A stretch of 64,000 bases of DNA from Lachnospira pectinoschiza (GCF_020564355.1 NZ_JAJCRR010000005.1:1-64000), one strand, 5' to 3'. Shown: positions 15,503-26,729, numbered from the stretch's first letter. Notes: generated by a model not told the origin, from the letters alone. A program made the numbers and translations.

Positions 15503-17209
15503 ATGGAACGGGATAGAAAAAGAAAATTATGGAAGATAACAACGGCAGTATCAGCAGGGATTCTGGTAATTCTTGCAGCGGTGCTGCTGATAAGAAAATA
15601 TATGCCGACAGGTCAGAAAATGAGCGGATATGATTATTTTAAGACAGATTCGGCAGCAGAAAATGACAGCACACTGGTGATATTGGACAATGAAATACTT
15701 TACGATAAAGGGCGCTATATAGACGGAAGGCTGTATTTACAGCAGTCATTTGTACAGGATAATGTCAATATGCGTTTTTATTATGACAAAGAAAGCAATG
15801 CGGTTTTGTATTCGGACTGGAGCGCAGTCTATACGTATTATCCGGACGTCAAGGGGTATCGGGACCAGAACGGTAATACGTATGATACGGAGTATGAAGT
15901 GATAAAAACGGCAGACGGTGTGATTTATATCGATTTCGAATACATGGCAGCAGTCAGCAACATTTCCTATGAATATGCAAAAGAACCACAGCGTCTGGTG
16001 CTTCATACAACCCATGAAGAACAAAATGAAGTGACAATCCGCAAAAACACTGTGGTGCGGTATCGTGCAGGTATTAAAAGCAAAGTACTTGAAAAGGTGA
16101 AAAAAGGTACAGTGTGCCAGTACGTGGGTGCGGTAGATGATGACTGGATTGAGGTGATTACGCCGTCCGGTTATCAGGGTTATGTGAAAAAGAATGCGGC
16201 TTCGGATGTATACACGGCAGTACCGGAAGATACATATACGGAAGAATACCAGTCCAATCTGTGCGGTTACAAGGTGAATATGACGTGGTTTCAGGTAACA
16301 CAGCGTGCCGCCAATGCTTATATTGATACGTATTTAGAGGATGTTTCCGGTATTAATACGATTTCACCGACATGGTATTCGATTGCAGACGGCACCGGAG
16401 AGCTGACCAGTCTGGCATCGGATACGTTTGTAAGCAATATGCACGCCAGGGGCTTAAAAGTGTGGCCGCTTGTCAATGATTTTAATAATAATGTTGATTA
16501 TGCAGCGTTTTATTCCAGTAAAACGGCAAGAACGAAGCTGATTAACAACCTGATGCAAGAAGCACGTCAGTATGGTTATGACGGCTACAATATTGATTTT
16601 GAATATGTAAAGAAAGATTTCGCGGACGATTATTTACAGTTCTTGCGGGAACTGTCTATCGCATGCCAGAATAACGGGCTGGTGTTATCCGTGGATAATT
16701 ACAAACCGGCAAACCACAATGCCCATTATGAACTGGCAGAACAGGCGGTTTTTGTGGACTACATTGTGATTATGGGGTATGATGAGCATTACGCAGGTTC
16801 AGATGCGGGATCGGTGGCTTCCCTGCCATTTGTAGAGGACGGTATTTCAAGAGCTGTCAGCATGGTACCGTCAGAACAGGTGATTAATGCTGTTCCGTTT
16901 TACACGCGCATCTGGACGGAGAATGCCGGGGAAACCAAGAGCCGTGCAGTGGGAATGCAGGCGGCGATGGATGCCATGCAGGAAAATGGTGCAACAGCCG
17001 AATGGGACGAAACAACAGGACAGTATTACTGCACCTATGAAACATCCGCAGGAACGGTTCAGATATGGTTTGAAGAAGACCGCTCTATCGGTGAAAAGAT
17101 GAAATTGTATTCAAAATACAAGCTGGGCGGTGTGGCAGAATGGAAATTGGGACTTGAAACCTCGTCGGTATGGAGTATTATTAGTAATGGACTAAACTAC
17201 GCATCATAA
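15503..17209 (+). CDS. Membrane-anchored GH18 family glycosidase with SH3-like domain
   Basis: The 568-residue protein has one N-terminal membrane segment (about 12-30), then an extracytoplasmic stretch, a bacterial SH3-like domain (about 173-232: NTVVRYRAGIKSKVLEKV... GYQGYVKK) and a GH18 domain (about 255-560). The catalytic motif DGYNIDFE is intact, with the proton-donor Glu near residue 365. Spore-associated relatives (SleL/YaaH, YdhD) cleave peptidoglycan N-acetylglucosamine bonds; this one is probably a wall or cortex glucosaminidase (inference). GGAGAA precedes the ATG. An amidase gene follows 37 bases later, which supports peptidoglycan as the substrate. Confidence 0.87.
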   Translation: MERDRKRKLWKITTAVSAGILVILAAVLLIRKYMPTGQKMSGYDYFKTDSAAENDSTLVILDNEILYDKGRYIDGRLYLQQSFVQDNVNMRFYYDKESNAVLYSDWSAVYTYYPDVKGYRDQNGNTYDTEYEVIKTADGVIYIDFEYMAAVSNISYEYAKEPQRLVLHTTHEEQNEVTIRKNTVVRYRAGIKSKVLEKVKKGTVCQYVGAVDDDWIEVITPSGYQGYVKKNAASDVYTAVPEDTYTEEYQSNLCGYKVNMTWFQVTQRAANAYIDTYLEDVSGINTISPTWYSIADGTGELTSLASDTFVSNMHARGLKVWPLVNDFNNNVDYAAFYSSKTARTKLINNLMQEARQYGYDGYNIDFEYVKKDFADDYLQFLRELSIACQNNGLVLSVDNYKPANHNAHYELAEQAVFVDYIVIMGYDEHYAGSDAGSVASLPFVEDGISRAVSMVPSEQVINAVPFYTRIWTENAGETKSRAVGMQAAMDAMQENGATAEWDETTGQYYCTYETSAGTVQIWFEEDRSIGEKMKLYSKYKLGGVAEWKLGLETSSVWSIISNGLNYAS

Positions 17210-17246
17210 TAGAACGGTACGGTTCATACAATACAGTAAAAATAAG

Positions 17247-18008
17247 ATGTGGCAGGGTAGTTTGAATCGAAAAAGACTGATTACGGGCATGACGGTGATT
17301 TTACTGCTGGCAGTGTATACGGGAATGTATATTGTACTGCCCGCGGCAAGACAGACAGCAGGGAAAAATGAAACGTCAGAGAGCAGGCAGGAAGAAAATC
17401 AGACGGCACAGGCAGACAGTACCAAAAGAACCGTTGTACTGGACAGCGGGCATGGCGGATTTGATCCGGGTAAAGAAAGCAGCGACGGCATATTAGAAAA
17501 ACACATCAACCTTGCAATTGCAGAGAGGTTAAAGGAACTGCTGGAGAAAGAAGGAATCCGGGTCGTGATGACGCGGACAGACGATAATGGCCTGTATACA
17601 GAGAGTGATTCCAATAAAAAGATTGCAGATATGAAAAAGCGGTGTGCAATTATTGATGCAGCAAAGGCTGATATTGTTGTCAGTATTCATCAGAACAGTT
17701 ATCAAAGCCCGGAAGTAAAAGGTGCGCAGGTATTTTATTATAAACATTCGGCAGAAGGTAAAAAACTGGCACAGATTTTGCAGAAATCTTTGAAGGAAAA
17801 TCTGGATACGGAGAATAAGCGGCAGGAAAAAGAAGATAGTACATACTATATGCTGCTGCATACCGGTGCGCCGACTGTGATTGCAGAGTGTGGCTTTTTA
17901 TCCAATCCACAGGAAGCGGCTCTGTTAAATACTGCCGAATACCGGCAGAAGGTCGCAGAAGCACTCTGCAAAGGAATATTGGAATATTTTACATCTACAG
18001 GAAAATGA
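17247..18008 (+). CDS. N-acetylmuramoyl-L-alanine amidase (Amidase_3, CwlD-like)
   Basis: The 253-residue protein has an N-terminal membrane anchor (about 10-30), a short linker, and an Amidase_3 domain. The zinc ligands and catalytic residues are visible: SGHGG (His), ILEKHINLA (Glu), SIHQNSY (His) and ECGFLSNP (Glu). It cuts the bond between muramic acid and the stem peptide. CwlD, a relative of the same size, does this in spore cortex formation; that role here is inference. ATG 17247 has no clear ribosome binding site; TTG 17262, behind CAGGG, is an alternative start. It probably shares a transcript with the GH18 gene. Confidence 0.88.
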   Translation: MWQGSLNRKRLITGMTVILLLAVYTGMYIVLPAARQTAGKNETSESRQEENQTAQADSTKRTVVLDSGHGGFDPGKESSDGILEKHINLAIAERLKELLEKEGIRVVMTRTDDNGLYTESDSNKKIADMKKRCAIIDAAKADIVVSIHQNSYQSPEVKGAQVFYYKHSAEGKKLAQILQKSLKENLDTENKRQEKEDSTYYMLLHTGAPTVIAECGFLSNPQEAALLNTAEYRQKVAEALCKGILEYFTSTGK

Positions 18009-18045
18009 AGAAAGCGCTGCATACGGCAGCAGAAATGGAAGGAAC

Positions 18046-19101
18046 ATGGAAACGATTATTGCACAAATCACAGAAAATGAAGAACAGAATCAAAAAATAT
18101 ATGAGCAGGCATCAGACATTTTAAAAAGAGGCGGTCTGGTGGCTTTCCCTACAGAAACCGTATATGGACTGGGTGCAGATGCGCTTGATGAGGAGGCATC
18201 GGCTAAAATTTATGCGGCAAAGGGAAGACCGTCCGATAATCCGCTGATTGTGCATATTGCGGATACAAAGGCACTGGAGGAGCTTTCCTGTGATGTTACC
18301 GCACAGGCAAAGCTTCTGGCGGAGAAGTTCTGGCCGGGACCGCTGACCATGATTTTAAAGAAAAGTGACTGTGTGCCAAAATCCATTACCGGCGGACTGG
18401 GTACGGTAGCCATCCGTATGCCGAGCCATCCGGTTGCAGCACAGTTAATCAGAACTTCCGGGGTGTATATTGCAGCACCGAGTGCCAATATTTCAGGGAA
18501 ACCAAGTCCTACAAGAGGAGAACATGTCATTCATGATATGAAGGGCAGAATTGATATGATTATTGTAGACGATACGGTTGATATTGGTGTAGAATCTACG
18601 ATTGTAGATTTAAGTGAAGATGTTCCTACAATTTTAAGACCGGGTTATATTACAAAAGAAATGCTTTCGGAAGTGCTGGGAGAAGTACGTATTGATCCGG
18701 CGATTATGGGCAGTGTAAAGCCGGGCGTTGTACCGAAAGCGCCGGGCATGAAATATAAGCACTATGCGCCCGATGCAGACCTTGCAATTGTAGAGGGTGA
18801 CATCGATAAAGTTGTAGATAAAATCAACGCACTGACAAAGGAAAAAGAAGCCTTAGGATACCGTGTAGGTATTATGGCAACACAGGAAACAAAAGACCGC
18901 TATGAAAGCGGTGTTATAAAAGTAGTCGGCAGCAGAAAAGATGAGGCGACTGTCGCTCACAACCTGTACGCAGCTCTGCGGGAGTTTGACAAACAGCAGG
19001 TGGCATACATTTATTCAGAGGGCTTTTCTGAAAATCAGGTAGGGCAGGCAGTCATGAACCGGTTGATTAAAGCCGCCGGACATACTATAATAAATGTCTG
19101 A
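18046..19101 (+). CDS. tsaC: Threonylcarbamoyl-AMP synthase (Sua5/TsaC/YwlC)
   Basis: The 351-residue protein has the YrdC/Sua5 domain (RGGLVAFPTETVYGLGADA, then AKGRPSDNPLIVHI and SANISGKPSPT) and the additional C-terminal Sua5 domain (from about residue 215), so it is the long Sua5 form. It makes threonylcarbamoyl-AMP from threonine, bicarbonate and ATP for the t6A37 modification of tRNA. AAGGAA precedes the ATG. The order sua5, low-molecular-weight phosphatase, rpiB matches ywlC-ywlE-ywlF of B. subtilis. Confidence 0.95.
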   Translation: METIIAQITENEEQNQKIYEQASDILKRGGLVAFPTETVYGLGADALDEEASAKIYAAKGRPSDNPLIVHIADTKALEELSCDVTAQAKLLAEKFWPGPLTMILKKSDCVPKSITGGLGTVAIRMPSHPVAAQLIRTSGVYIAAPSANISGKPSPTRGEHVIHDMKGRIDMIIVDDTVDIGVESTIVDLSEDVPTILRPGYITKEMLSEVLGEVRIDPAIMGSVKPGVVPKAPGMKYKHYAPDADLAIVEGDIDKVVDKINALTKEKEALGYRVGIMATQETKDRYESGVIKVVGSRKDEATVAHNLYAALREFDKQQVAYIYSEGFSENQVGQAVMNRLIKAAGHTIINV

Positions 19102-19125
19102 AAGTGACAGAAGCGAGGACTTTCT

Positions 19126-19611
19126 ATGAATACGTATAGCAGAATTTTGTTTGTCTGTGCAGGAAATACATGCAGAGGTCCCATGGCGGCGACAATCATG
19201 CAGCAGTTTGTACAGGATATGGGTATCCTTACAGATTCAAGAGGAATGGTTGTCTTGTTTCCTGAACCTTATAATCCCAAGGCGGTTGCAGTCTGTGCGG
19301 GACACGGCATGATTATGCCGAGTAACAGTGCAGCACAGCTTGAGAATACGGATTTTGACAACAACACACTGGTACTTGTGATGAATCAGTCAATGAAGCA
19401 GAAGATTTATGAAAGCTATGACCGGGCAATTAATGTGTATACGCTCGGGGAGTTTGCCGGAGCGGGCGAAACAGAAATTGCAGATCCATATGGACGGGGC
19501 ATTGATGAGTATAACCAATGTTTTGAACAGTTGTATGTATTGATTGAAAAAGCAGCAGAAATAATCAGAAAGAACATGGAGGAAGAAAAAGATGATAGCA
19601 ATCGGCAGTGA
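19126..19611 (+). CDS. Low-molecular-weight phosphotyrosine/phosphoarginine phosphatase family protein (YwlE-like)
   Basis: The 161-residue protein begins with the phosphatase loop FVCAGNTCRGPMAA: the catalytic Cys and Arg of CxxxxxR are present, but the next residue, nearly always Ser or Thr in this family, is Gly. IADPYGRG near residue 120 supplies the general-acid Asp. YwlE relatives dephosphorylate arginine residues on proteins. The loop change could weaken catalysis or alter its specificity (inference). Between the loop and the Asp the protein keeps family length. Its end overlaps rpiB by 20 bases, so the two are coupled. Confidence 0.85.
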   Translation: MNTYSRILFVCAGNTCRGPMAATIMQQFVQDMGILTDSRGMVVLFPEPYNPKAVAVCAGHGMIMPSNSAAQLENTDFDNNTLVLVMNQSMKQKIYESYDRAINVYTLGEFAGAGETEIADPYGRGIDEYNQCFEQLYVLIEKAAEIIRKNMEEEKDDSNRQ

Positions 19612-20017
19612 TCACGGCGGAGTAGAGTTAAAGGAAAAGGTAATCAAGCATTTACAGGCACGCGGCATTGAGTGTGAAGATACAGGCTGTTACAGCACAG
19701 AATCCTGTGATTATCCGGTATATGCAAAGAAGGTAACAGATCTGGTGACATCCGGAAAATGCGAACTGGGTATTTTAATCTGTGGTACCGGTATCGGCAT
19801 GAGCATGGCAGCCAATAAAGAGGATGGCATCCGTGCGGCATTGTGCCATGACTGTTTCAGCGCGGAAGCCACAAAACAGCACAACAATGCAAATGTATTA
19901 TGTATGGGTGCAAGAGTAATCGGGGAAGGACTTGCCTGCAAAATCGCAGACATTTTTATTGATACTCCGTTTTCAAACGATGAACGTCATATCAGAAGAA
20001 TCAGCATGTTTGACTAA
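19592..20017 (+). CDS. rpiB: Ribose-5-phosphate isomerase B
   Basis: The 141-residue protein has the RpiB/LacAB signature: MIAIGSDHGGVELKEKV, the active-site Cys in ICGTGIGMSMAANK, and CHDCFSAEATKQHNNANVLCMGARVIG. It interconverts ribose 5-phosphate and ribulose 5-phosphate in the pentose phosphate pathway. Lower-specificity relatives isomerise other sugar phosphates. AGGAAG upstream sets the ATG. Third member of the ywlC-ywlE-ywlF-like block. Confidence 0.94.
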   Translation: MIAIGSDHGGVELKEKVIKHLQARGIECEDTGCYSTESCDYPVYAKKVTDLVTSGKCELGILICGTGIGMSMAANKEDGIRAALCHDCFSAEATKQHNNANVLCMGARVIGEGLACKIADIFIDTPFSNDERHIRRISMFD

Positions 20018-20049
20018 ATGGCGGATTAGAAGAAAGGTCAGGGAATGCA

Positions 20050-20535
20050 ATGAGCGATAAGAGAAAAGATTACATTTCATGGGACGAGTATTTCATGGGC
20101 GTTGCAAAGCTTTCCGCCCTGCGTTCGAAAGATCCGAATACACAGGTGGGTGCGTGTATTGTCAGCGAAGATAATAAAATCCTCTCCATGGGATATAACG
20201 GACTGCCAAGGGGCTGCTCCGATGATGAATTTCCGTGGTCAAGGGAAGGCGATCCGCTGGATAATAAATATCTGTATACGGCACACAGCGAGCTGAATGC
20301 CATTTTAAATTATCAGGGCGGCACATTGCAGAATGCAAAAATGTATGTGACACTGTTTCCGTGCAATGAATGTGCGAAAGCGATTATTCAGGCGGGCATT
20401 AAGACACTGGTCTATGACTGCGACAAGTATTCTGATACGGCATCGGTGATTGCATCGAAAAGAATGCTCAATGCCGCAGGCGTACGGTATTATAAATACG
20501 ATTCGACCGGAAGAACCGTGCAGATTGAACTGTAG
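20050..20535 (+). CDS. dCMP deaminase family protein
   Basis: This 161-residue protein has the cytidine-deaminase-like zinc fold: HSELNAI supplies the His ligand and catalytic Glu, FPCNECAKAI the two Cys ligands. DPNTQVGACIVSEDNKILSMGYNG is the dCMP-deaminase N-terminal pattern. It deaminates dCMP to dUMP for thymidylate synthesis. Related ComEB proteins are part of competence loci, but no comEA or comEC is near. GGTCAGGG lies upstream of the ATG at 20050. Confidence 0.92.
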   Translation: MSDKRKDYISWDEYFMGVAKLSALRSKDPNTQVGACIVSEDNKILSMGYNGLPRGCSDDEFPWSREGDPLDNKYLYTAHSELNAILNYQGGTLQNAKMYVTLFPCNECAKAIIQAGIKTLVYDCDKYSDTASVIASKRMLNAAGVRYYKYDSTGRTVQIEL

Positions 20536-20610
20536 GGTTCCGTGGAAATATGCCATTTGTGCATGACAGCATGGACAAAAACAGTACAGTGTGTTTAAGG
20601 AAAAGTGTAG

Positions 20611-20678
20611 ATAAAAAGGACTGTAAATGACAAAGCGCGAAGAAAAATGCTCAGAGCGTACTGTCAGTTACAGTTCTT
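20611..20678 (-). terminator. Terminator of the DUF402 gene (minus strand)
   Basis: On the minus strand AAGAACTGTAACTGAC pairs with GTCATTTACAGTCC and is followed by TTTTTAT. The loop is about 30 nt. The remaining 20536-20610 shows nothing coding. Confidence 0.65.
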
Positions 20679-20710
20679 AAAAAATTCATGGAAATTGATG
20701 TACTTACGTG

Positions 20711-21220
20711 TTATTGCAGTTTTGATAAATGATTCAAAGCCGGATTTAATACTTCATACCGTTCCAGTTCATCTAAATAATCTTTAAAATCCCCGTTATA
20801 AATAATAGAAAGCAGTGCATTGAGGCGGTGCAGGGAAGTTACCAGCATATCATTGCTGATAATGGACATGCGGCAGGCATCTGCCAGTTCATCTAAATCC
20901 ACAACGCGGACAAAACCGTCATTTTCAATAATAACATCGGCAAGCAGATCGGTAAAAATATAAGTGTCGGTATTTTTATCATAGCTTGTGTCAATAATAT
21001 CACAGTAAATATAAGCGAGCGTTCCGTTCTCCTTATAAAATTTGCTGATTTTCCAGCCGTGTTTTACGACATAGTAGGATATTCCATAGGAAAATTCTTC
21101 CTTTGGATGCAGTGTTTTCCAGCGGGTAATGATATGTCCGTCTGAAATGGACACAATCGTATCATTTTTTAAGTGAATACATTCTGAAGGAATGAGGCGT
21201 TTTCGGTAAAGTTCAGGCAT
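20711..21220 (-). CDS. DUF402 domain protein
   Basis: The 169-residue protein has the DUF402 pattern: YYVVKHGWKISKFYKENGTLAYIYCDIID, then YIFTDLLADVIIENDGFVRVVDLDELADA. The conserved Asp/Lys/Tyr residues belong to a fold known from nucleoside phosphatases and the RNA-binding FAU-1 family. No more precise role can be given. AGGAGG lies 7 bases before the ATG on the minus strand. It faces away from the atp operon, with about 190 bases between the two starts. Confidence 0.85.
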   Translation of the reverse strand: MPELYRKRLIPSECIHLKNDTIVSISDGHIITRWKTLHPKEEFSYGISYYVVKHGWKISKFYKENGTLAYIYCDIIDTSYDKNTDTYIFTDLLADVIIENDGFVRVVDLDELADACRMSIISNDMLVTSLHRLNALLSIIYNGDFKDYLDELERYEVLNPALNHLSKLQ

Positions 21221-21352
21221 AGACCATCCTCCTGTAAAAGTAATTTGTGTAAAATTGTTTCACAACCAAAGTTTATGGGCAAATTATAGCAATTTTTATA
21301 GGAAAATTCAATGTAAATGAAAATATTTCTAAAATAAATGCACAAAAATAAA

Positions 21353-21381
21353 TGGACTTTTTTGTCGAGAAATGTTATTAT
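21353..21381 (+). promoter_or_regulatory. Probable promoter of the atp operon
   Basis: TGGACT at 21353-21358, 17-bp spacer, TATTAT at 21376-21381, about 33 bases before the first gene. Confidence 0.6.
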
Positions 21382-21413
21382 ATTAACAAGCATATAGGTC
21401 GAAAGGAAAAAAT

Positions 21414-21710
21414 ATGAGTGGAAAGGGTTCACCGTATCGGAATATTGTCCTGATTTCGCAGATTGGTATTAATATGCTTGTTCCTGTGTTTATATGTGTA
21501 GCGGCCGGTGTATGGTTGGATAACAGATTTCATACATGGTTTACGCTTCCATTGCTGATATTGGGGATTGCCGCGGGAGCCAGAAATGCTTATGCACTTG
21601 CGATGGATACTATCAGGATGGACGAAAAAAGACGGAAAAAAGAACAGGAGGAGCAGATTCAAGAAGTTCTGCGAAAGGCGAAGGATGAGAAAAATCATCG
21701 ACAGGATTAA
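21414..21710 (+). CDS. atpZ: AtpZ/AtpI family protein of the ATP synthase operon
   Basis: The 98-residue protein has two membrane segments (about 13-33 and 40-60) and a charged, coiled-coil-prone tail (KRRKKEQEEQIQEVL). The pattern GVWLDNRF followed by LPLLILGIAAGARNAY is that of AtpZ, a small protein encoded at the head of many atp operons, linked with Mg2+ or assembly. The ATG follows GAAAGG. The next gene begins inside its end. Confidence 0.8.
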   Translation: MSGKGSPYRNIVLISQIGINMLVPVFICVAAGVWLDNRFHTWFTLPLLILGIAAGARNAYALAMDTIRMDEKRRKKEQEEQIQEVLRKAKDEKNHRQD

Positions 21711-22089
21711 AGAGTTAAATGAAGTGCTTCCGGAAGTGTTTCTGGTAGATTTGCTTTATCTGCTGGCAGGAGAGCTGGTTATCTGGTTTTTGGTACCCAA
21801 TAAGCAGATGTGTGCTGTGGGATTTTTTATGGGTGTAGTCTATTCCATATTTTCATCTGTTCATATGAGTTTTCGGATTCGTAAGATTGTTTACGGTCAC
21901 GCGAATGAATCAAAGACCCTGCTTATCGGATATTTTATCCGTCTTGCAGTGATGCTTGTACTGTTTACAGTATTATATCTGTTTCATATCGGCGATTTAT
22001 TGTGTGCGCTGATAGGAATGTTTTCTATGAAAGTATCGGCTTATTTACAGCCGTTTACTAATAAAATATTATCAAAAAAAGGAAGGTGA
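21685..22089 (+). CDS. atpI: ATP synthase subunit I-like membrane protein
   Basis: The 134-residue protein, MRKIIDRIKELNEVLPEV..., has four hydrophobic segments and sits between atpZ and atpB. Proteins of this kind, although divergent, occupy the same place in clostridial operons and help assemble the c-ring. The start at 21685 is inside the end of the previous gene (26-base overlap); a much longer upstream extension of the frame lies entirely within atpZ and was rejected. Confidence 0.75.
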   Translation: MRKIIDRIKELNEVLPEVFLVDLLYLLAGELVIWFLVPNKQMCAVGFFMGVVYSIFSSVHMSFRIRKIVYGHANESKTLLIGYFIRLAVMLVLFTVLYLFHIGDLLCALIGMFSMKVSAYLQPFTNKILSKKGR

Positions 22090-22093
22090 GAAA

Positions 22094-22822
22094 GTGGGAA
22101 GCACAATGATGACATCATTGGTGGCATGCGACAGCAGTTTTATGATTAAGTCGCTCTGTTCATTCCGGATACCCGGGGTTGATTATGACTTCAGTATCAA
22201 TACCACCCATGTGGCGATGCTTTTAGTGTCTTTGTTTATCCTGATTGTTGCGATTATTGCAAGAGTCAAGATTAATAAAGCAAACGCATCGGATACGCCG
22301 GGAATGTTCCAGAATATTATTGAGCTGGTTATAGAGATGCTTGGCAGCATGGTTGATGGAATTATGGGTAGGAATGCCAACAGATTTGTAAATTACATTA
22401 CAACCCTGTTTATCTTTATCATAATTTCAAACATTTCAGGGCTTTTTGGTCTTCGACCACCAACGGCAGACTACGGTGTTACATTAGCACTGGGTCTGAT
22501 TACATTTGTACTGGTACAGTTTAACGGTATTAAAAAGAATCACGTTGGGCACTTTACAGCATTGTTTCAGCCAATATGGTTTTTATTCCCAATTAATTTA
22601 ATTGGTGAGTTTGCTGTACCGCTGTCTCTTTCACTGCGTTTGTTTGGTAATGTTATGTCAGGAACCGTCTTAATGGGCTTGATTTATGATCTGCTCGGAC
22701 CGTATACGGTAGCGTATCCGGCCCTGCTGCATGCTTATTTTGATTTGTTTTCAGGCTGCATTCAGGCATACGTATTCAGTATGTTGACGATGGTTTATGT
22801 CAACGACAAGATTGCCGACTAA
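22094..22822 (+). CDS. atpB: ATP synthase F0 subunit a
   Basis: The 242-residue integral membrane protein keeps the family landmarks LIGEFAVPLSLSLRLFGNVMSG, with the essential arginine in the SLRLFGN helix, and the C-terminal IQAYVFSMLTMVYVNDK. It forms the ion half-channels next to the c-ring. GTG 22094 lies 7 bases after AAGG (in GGAAGGTGAG, 22081-22090) and is preferred over ATG 22106. Confidence 0.94.
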   Translation: MGSTMMTSLVACDSSFMIKSLCSFRIPGVDYDFSINTTHVAMLLVSLFILIVAIIARVKINKANASDTPGMFQNIIELVIEMLGSMVDGIMGRNANRFVNYITTLFIFIIISNISGLFGLRPPTADYGVTLALGLITFVLVQFNGIKKNHVGHFTALFQPIWFLFPINLIGEFAVPLSLSLRLFGNVMSGTVLMGLIYDLLGPYTVAYPALLHAYFDLFSGCIQAYVFSMLTMVYVNDKIAD

Positions 22823-22861
22823 GGGCAAAATATTATTCTATTTAAATGGAGGAAATGAAAC

Positions 22862-23119
22862 ATGAATATTAGTGGACAGGAATTTATTCAGGCTATGTCA
22901 GCAATTGGTGCCGGTATCGCAATGATCGCCGGTGTAGGTCCTGGTGTTGGTCAGGGTATCGCAGCAGGTCACGGTGCAGCTGCAGTAGGTAGAAATCCGG
23001 GTGCAAAGTCTGATATCACATCAACAATGTTACTTGGACAGGCCGTTGCCGAAACAACAGGTCTTTATGGTTTCGCCGTAGCGATTATCTTAATGTTTGT
23101 ACAGCCATTCAAAGGTTAA
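22862..23119 (+). CDS. atpE: ATP synthase F0 subunit c (Na+-type ligand set)
   Basis: The 85-residue hairpin protein has two helices. The first has GVGPGVGQG with Gln31; the second has [14 protein letters not shown] with Glu64, Thr65, Thr66 and Tyr69. These are the positions used for Na+ in the Ilyobacter c-ring (Q32, V63, E65, S66, T67, Y70), with Ser replaced by Thr. The ring may therefore carry Na+ (inference from family). GGAGG lies upstream of the ATG. Confidence 0.95.
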   Translation: MNISGQEFIQAMSAIGAGIAMIAGVGPGVGQGIAAGHGAAAVGRNPGAKSDITSTMLLGQAVAETTGLYGFAVAIILMFVQPFKG

Positions 23120-23172
23120 TGCCAACAGATAAGTGTAGAAACATTTAAGCTGGCAGGAAGGAGGCTAAAAAC

Positions 23173-23711
23173 TTGAATAATTTAGGTACATTTGTCGCTT
23201 TGGCAGAAGGCGGGCGATTATTTGGACTTGATTTGCAGCTTCTTCTCGACGCAGCAATCACTGCGGTGAACGTATTTATTCTTTTTATTCTGCTTTCTTA
23301 TATTTTGTATAATCCGGTACGGACGATGCTTAAGAAAAGACAGGATAAGATTACAAGCGACAGAGAAACCGCTGAATCCGACAAGGCAGAGGCTCTCGCA
23401 TTAAAGAAAGAATATGAAGAGAAGTTAAAAGCAGCTGATAAAGAAGCTGAAAGTATCCTGAGTGAAGCAAGAAAAGTTGCCATGCACAATGAGCAGAAGA
23501 TTGTTGATGAAGCAAAGCAGGAAGCTGCACGAATCATTGAGCGCGCAAATGCGGAAGCAGAACTTGAGAAACAAAGAGTTGCAGACGAAGTAAAACAACA
23601 GATTATTTCAGTTGCTGCTGTAATGGCGTCAAAGTTTGTTGCAAAAGCAATGGATGATCAGGAAAATGATGCTCTGATTGAGCAAACTTTAAATGAAATG
23701 GGTGAGAATAC

Positions 23712-23724
<13 letters not shown>
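23173..23724 (+). CDS. atpF: ATP synthase F0 subunit b
   Basis: The 183-residue protein has a single N-terminal membrane helix (about 25-48), then a long charged coiled coil (KKEYEEKLKAADKEAESILSE...), the peripheral stalk. AAGGAGG ends 8 bases before TTG 23173 and no ATG fits, so a TTG start is likely. Its end overlaps atpH by 13 bases. Confidence 0.94.
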
Positions 23725-25801
<2,077 letters not shown>

Positions 25802-25831
25802 TAGCGAAGCTTAGAATGGAGGTAATTGATT

Positions 25832-26692
25832 ATGGCCTCAATGAGAGACATAAAAAGGCGTAGAGACAGTATTCAAAGTACCGGTCAGATTACCAAAGCC
25901 ATGAAGCTCGTTTCCACTGTAAAACTTCAGAAAGCGAAGGGAAAAGCAGAGAGCACAAAACCGTACTCCGATTTAATGTATGAAACTGTGAGCAATATTC
26001 TTGCAAAGTCAGGAAATATTAACCACAAGTTTTTAAAAGCAGGAGATTCCAATAAAAAAGCGGTGATTGTGATTACTGCAAACAGAGGACTTGCAGGCGG
26101 CTATAACAACAATATAGCCAAGCTCATTACAAATAGCGATATCCCGAAGGAAGATGCATATATTTATGCAATCGGACGAAAGGGTAGGGAAGTTCTTGAA
26201 AGAAAAGGATATGAAATCAAGGCGGATTATTCCGATGTGATTAACGAGCCGATGTACACCGATGCAAAAGAAATCTGCAATGAAGTGCTGGAGCTTTTCA
26301 CAAACGGAGAAATTGGCGAAATCTATCTTTCTTATACATCCTTTAAGAACACCGTTGTCCACGAACCAAAACTCATTAAGCTGCTTCCGGTTGAACCGGA
26401 GCAGCAAAAAGAGGGCGGTACAGAAAGCACGGCACTGATGAACTATGAGCCGGATGAAGATGAGGCACTAAATATGATTATACCAAAGTACATCTGCAGT
26501 TTAATCTATGGTGCGCTTGTTGAATCCGTAGCGAGTGAGAACGGTGCCCGTATGCAGGCGATGGATAGTGCTACAAGTAATGCAGAAGAAATGATTTCAG
26601 ACCTGTCATTGAAGTTTAACAGAGCACGTCAGGCTTCAATTACACAGGAACTGACAGAGATTATTTCCGGTGCAAACGCCATAGAGGGATAA
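25832..26692 (+). CDS. atpG: ATP synthase F1 subunit gamma
   Basis: The 286-residue protein starts MASMRDIKRRRDSIQSTGQITKAMKLVST and ends with NAEEMISDLSLKFNRARQASITQELTEIISGA, the two long helices that form the central shaft. TGGAGGT at 25817-25822 sets the ATG at 25832; the upstream TTG in frame is not needed. Confidence 0.96.
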   Translation: MASMRDIKRRRDSIQSTGQITKAMKLVSTVKLQKAKGKAESTKPYSDLMYETVSNILAKSGNINHKFLKAGDSNKKAVIVITANRGLAGGYNNNIAKLITNSDIPKEDAYIYAIGRKGREVLERKGYEIKADYSDVINEPMYTDAKEICNEVLELFTNGEIGEIYLSYTSFKNTVVHEPKLIKLLPVEPEQQKEGGTESTALMNYEPDEDEALNMIIPKYICSLIYGALVESVASENGARMQAMDSATSNAEEMISDLSLKFNRARQASITQELTEIISGANAIEG

Positions 26693-26729
26693 AAAGTGAA
26701 ACCGCATCAATGATGCAGCATGGAGGTAA

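Noticed and set aside
20626..20679. 17-codon frame (MTKREEKCSERTVSYSS) behind AAAAGGA
   Set aside because: It lies inside a hairpin that reads as the terminator of the minus-strand DUF402 gene, and nothing else supports it.
21568..21684. 39-codon upstream extension of the atpI-like gene
   Set aside because: It lies entirely inside atpZ in another frame; the start at 21685 gives the usual size.
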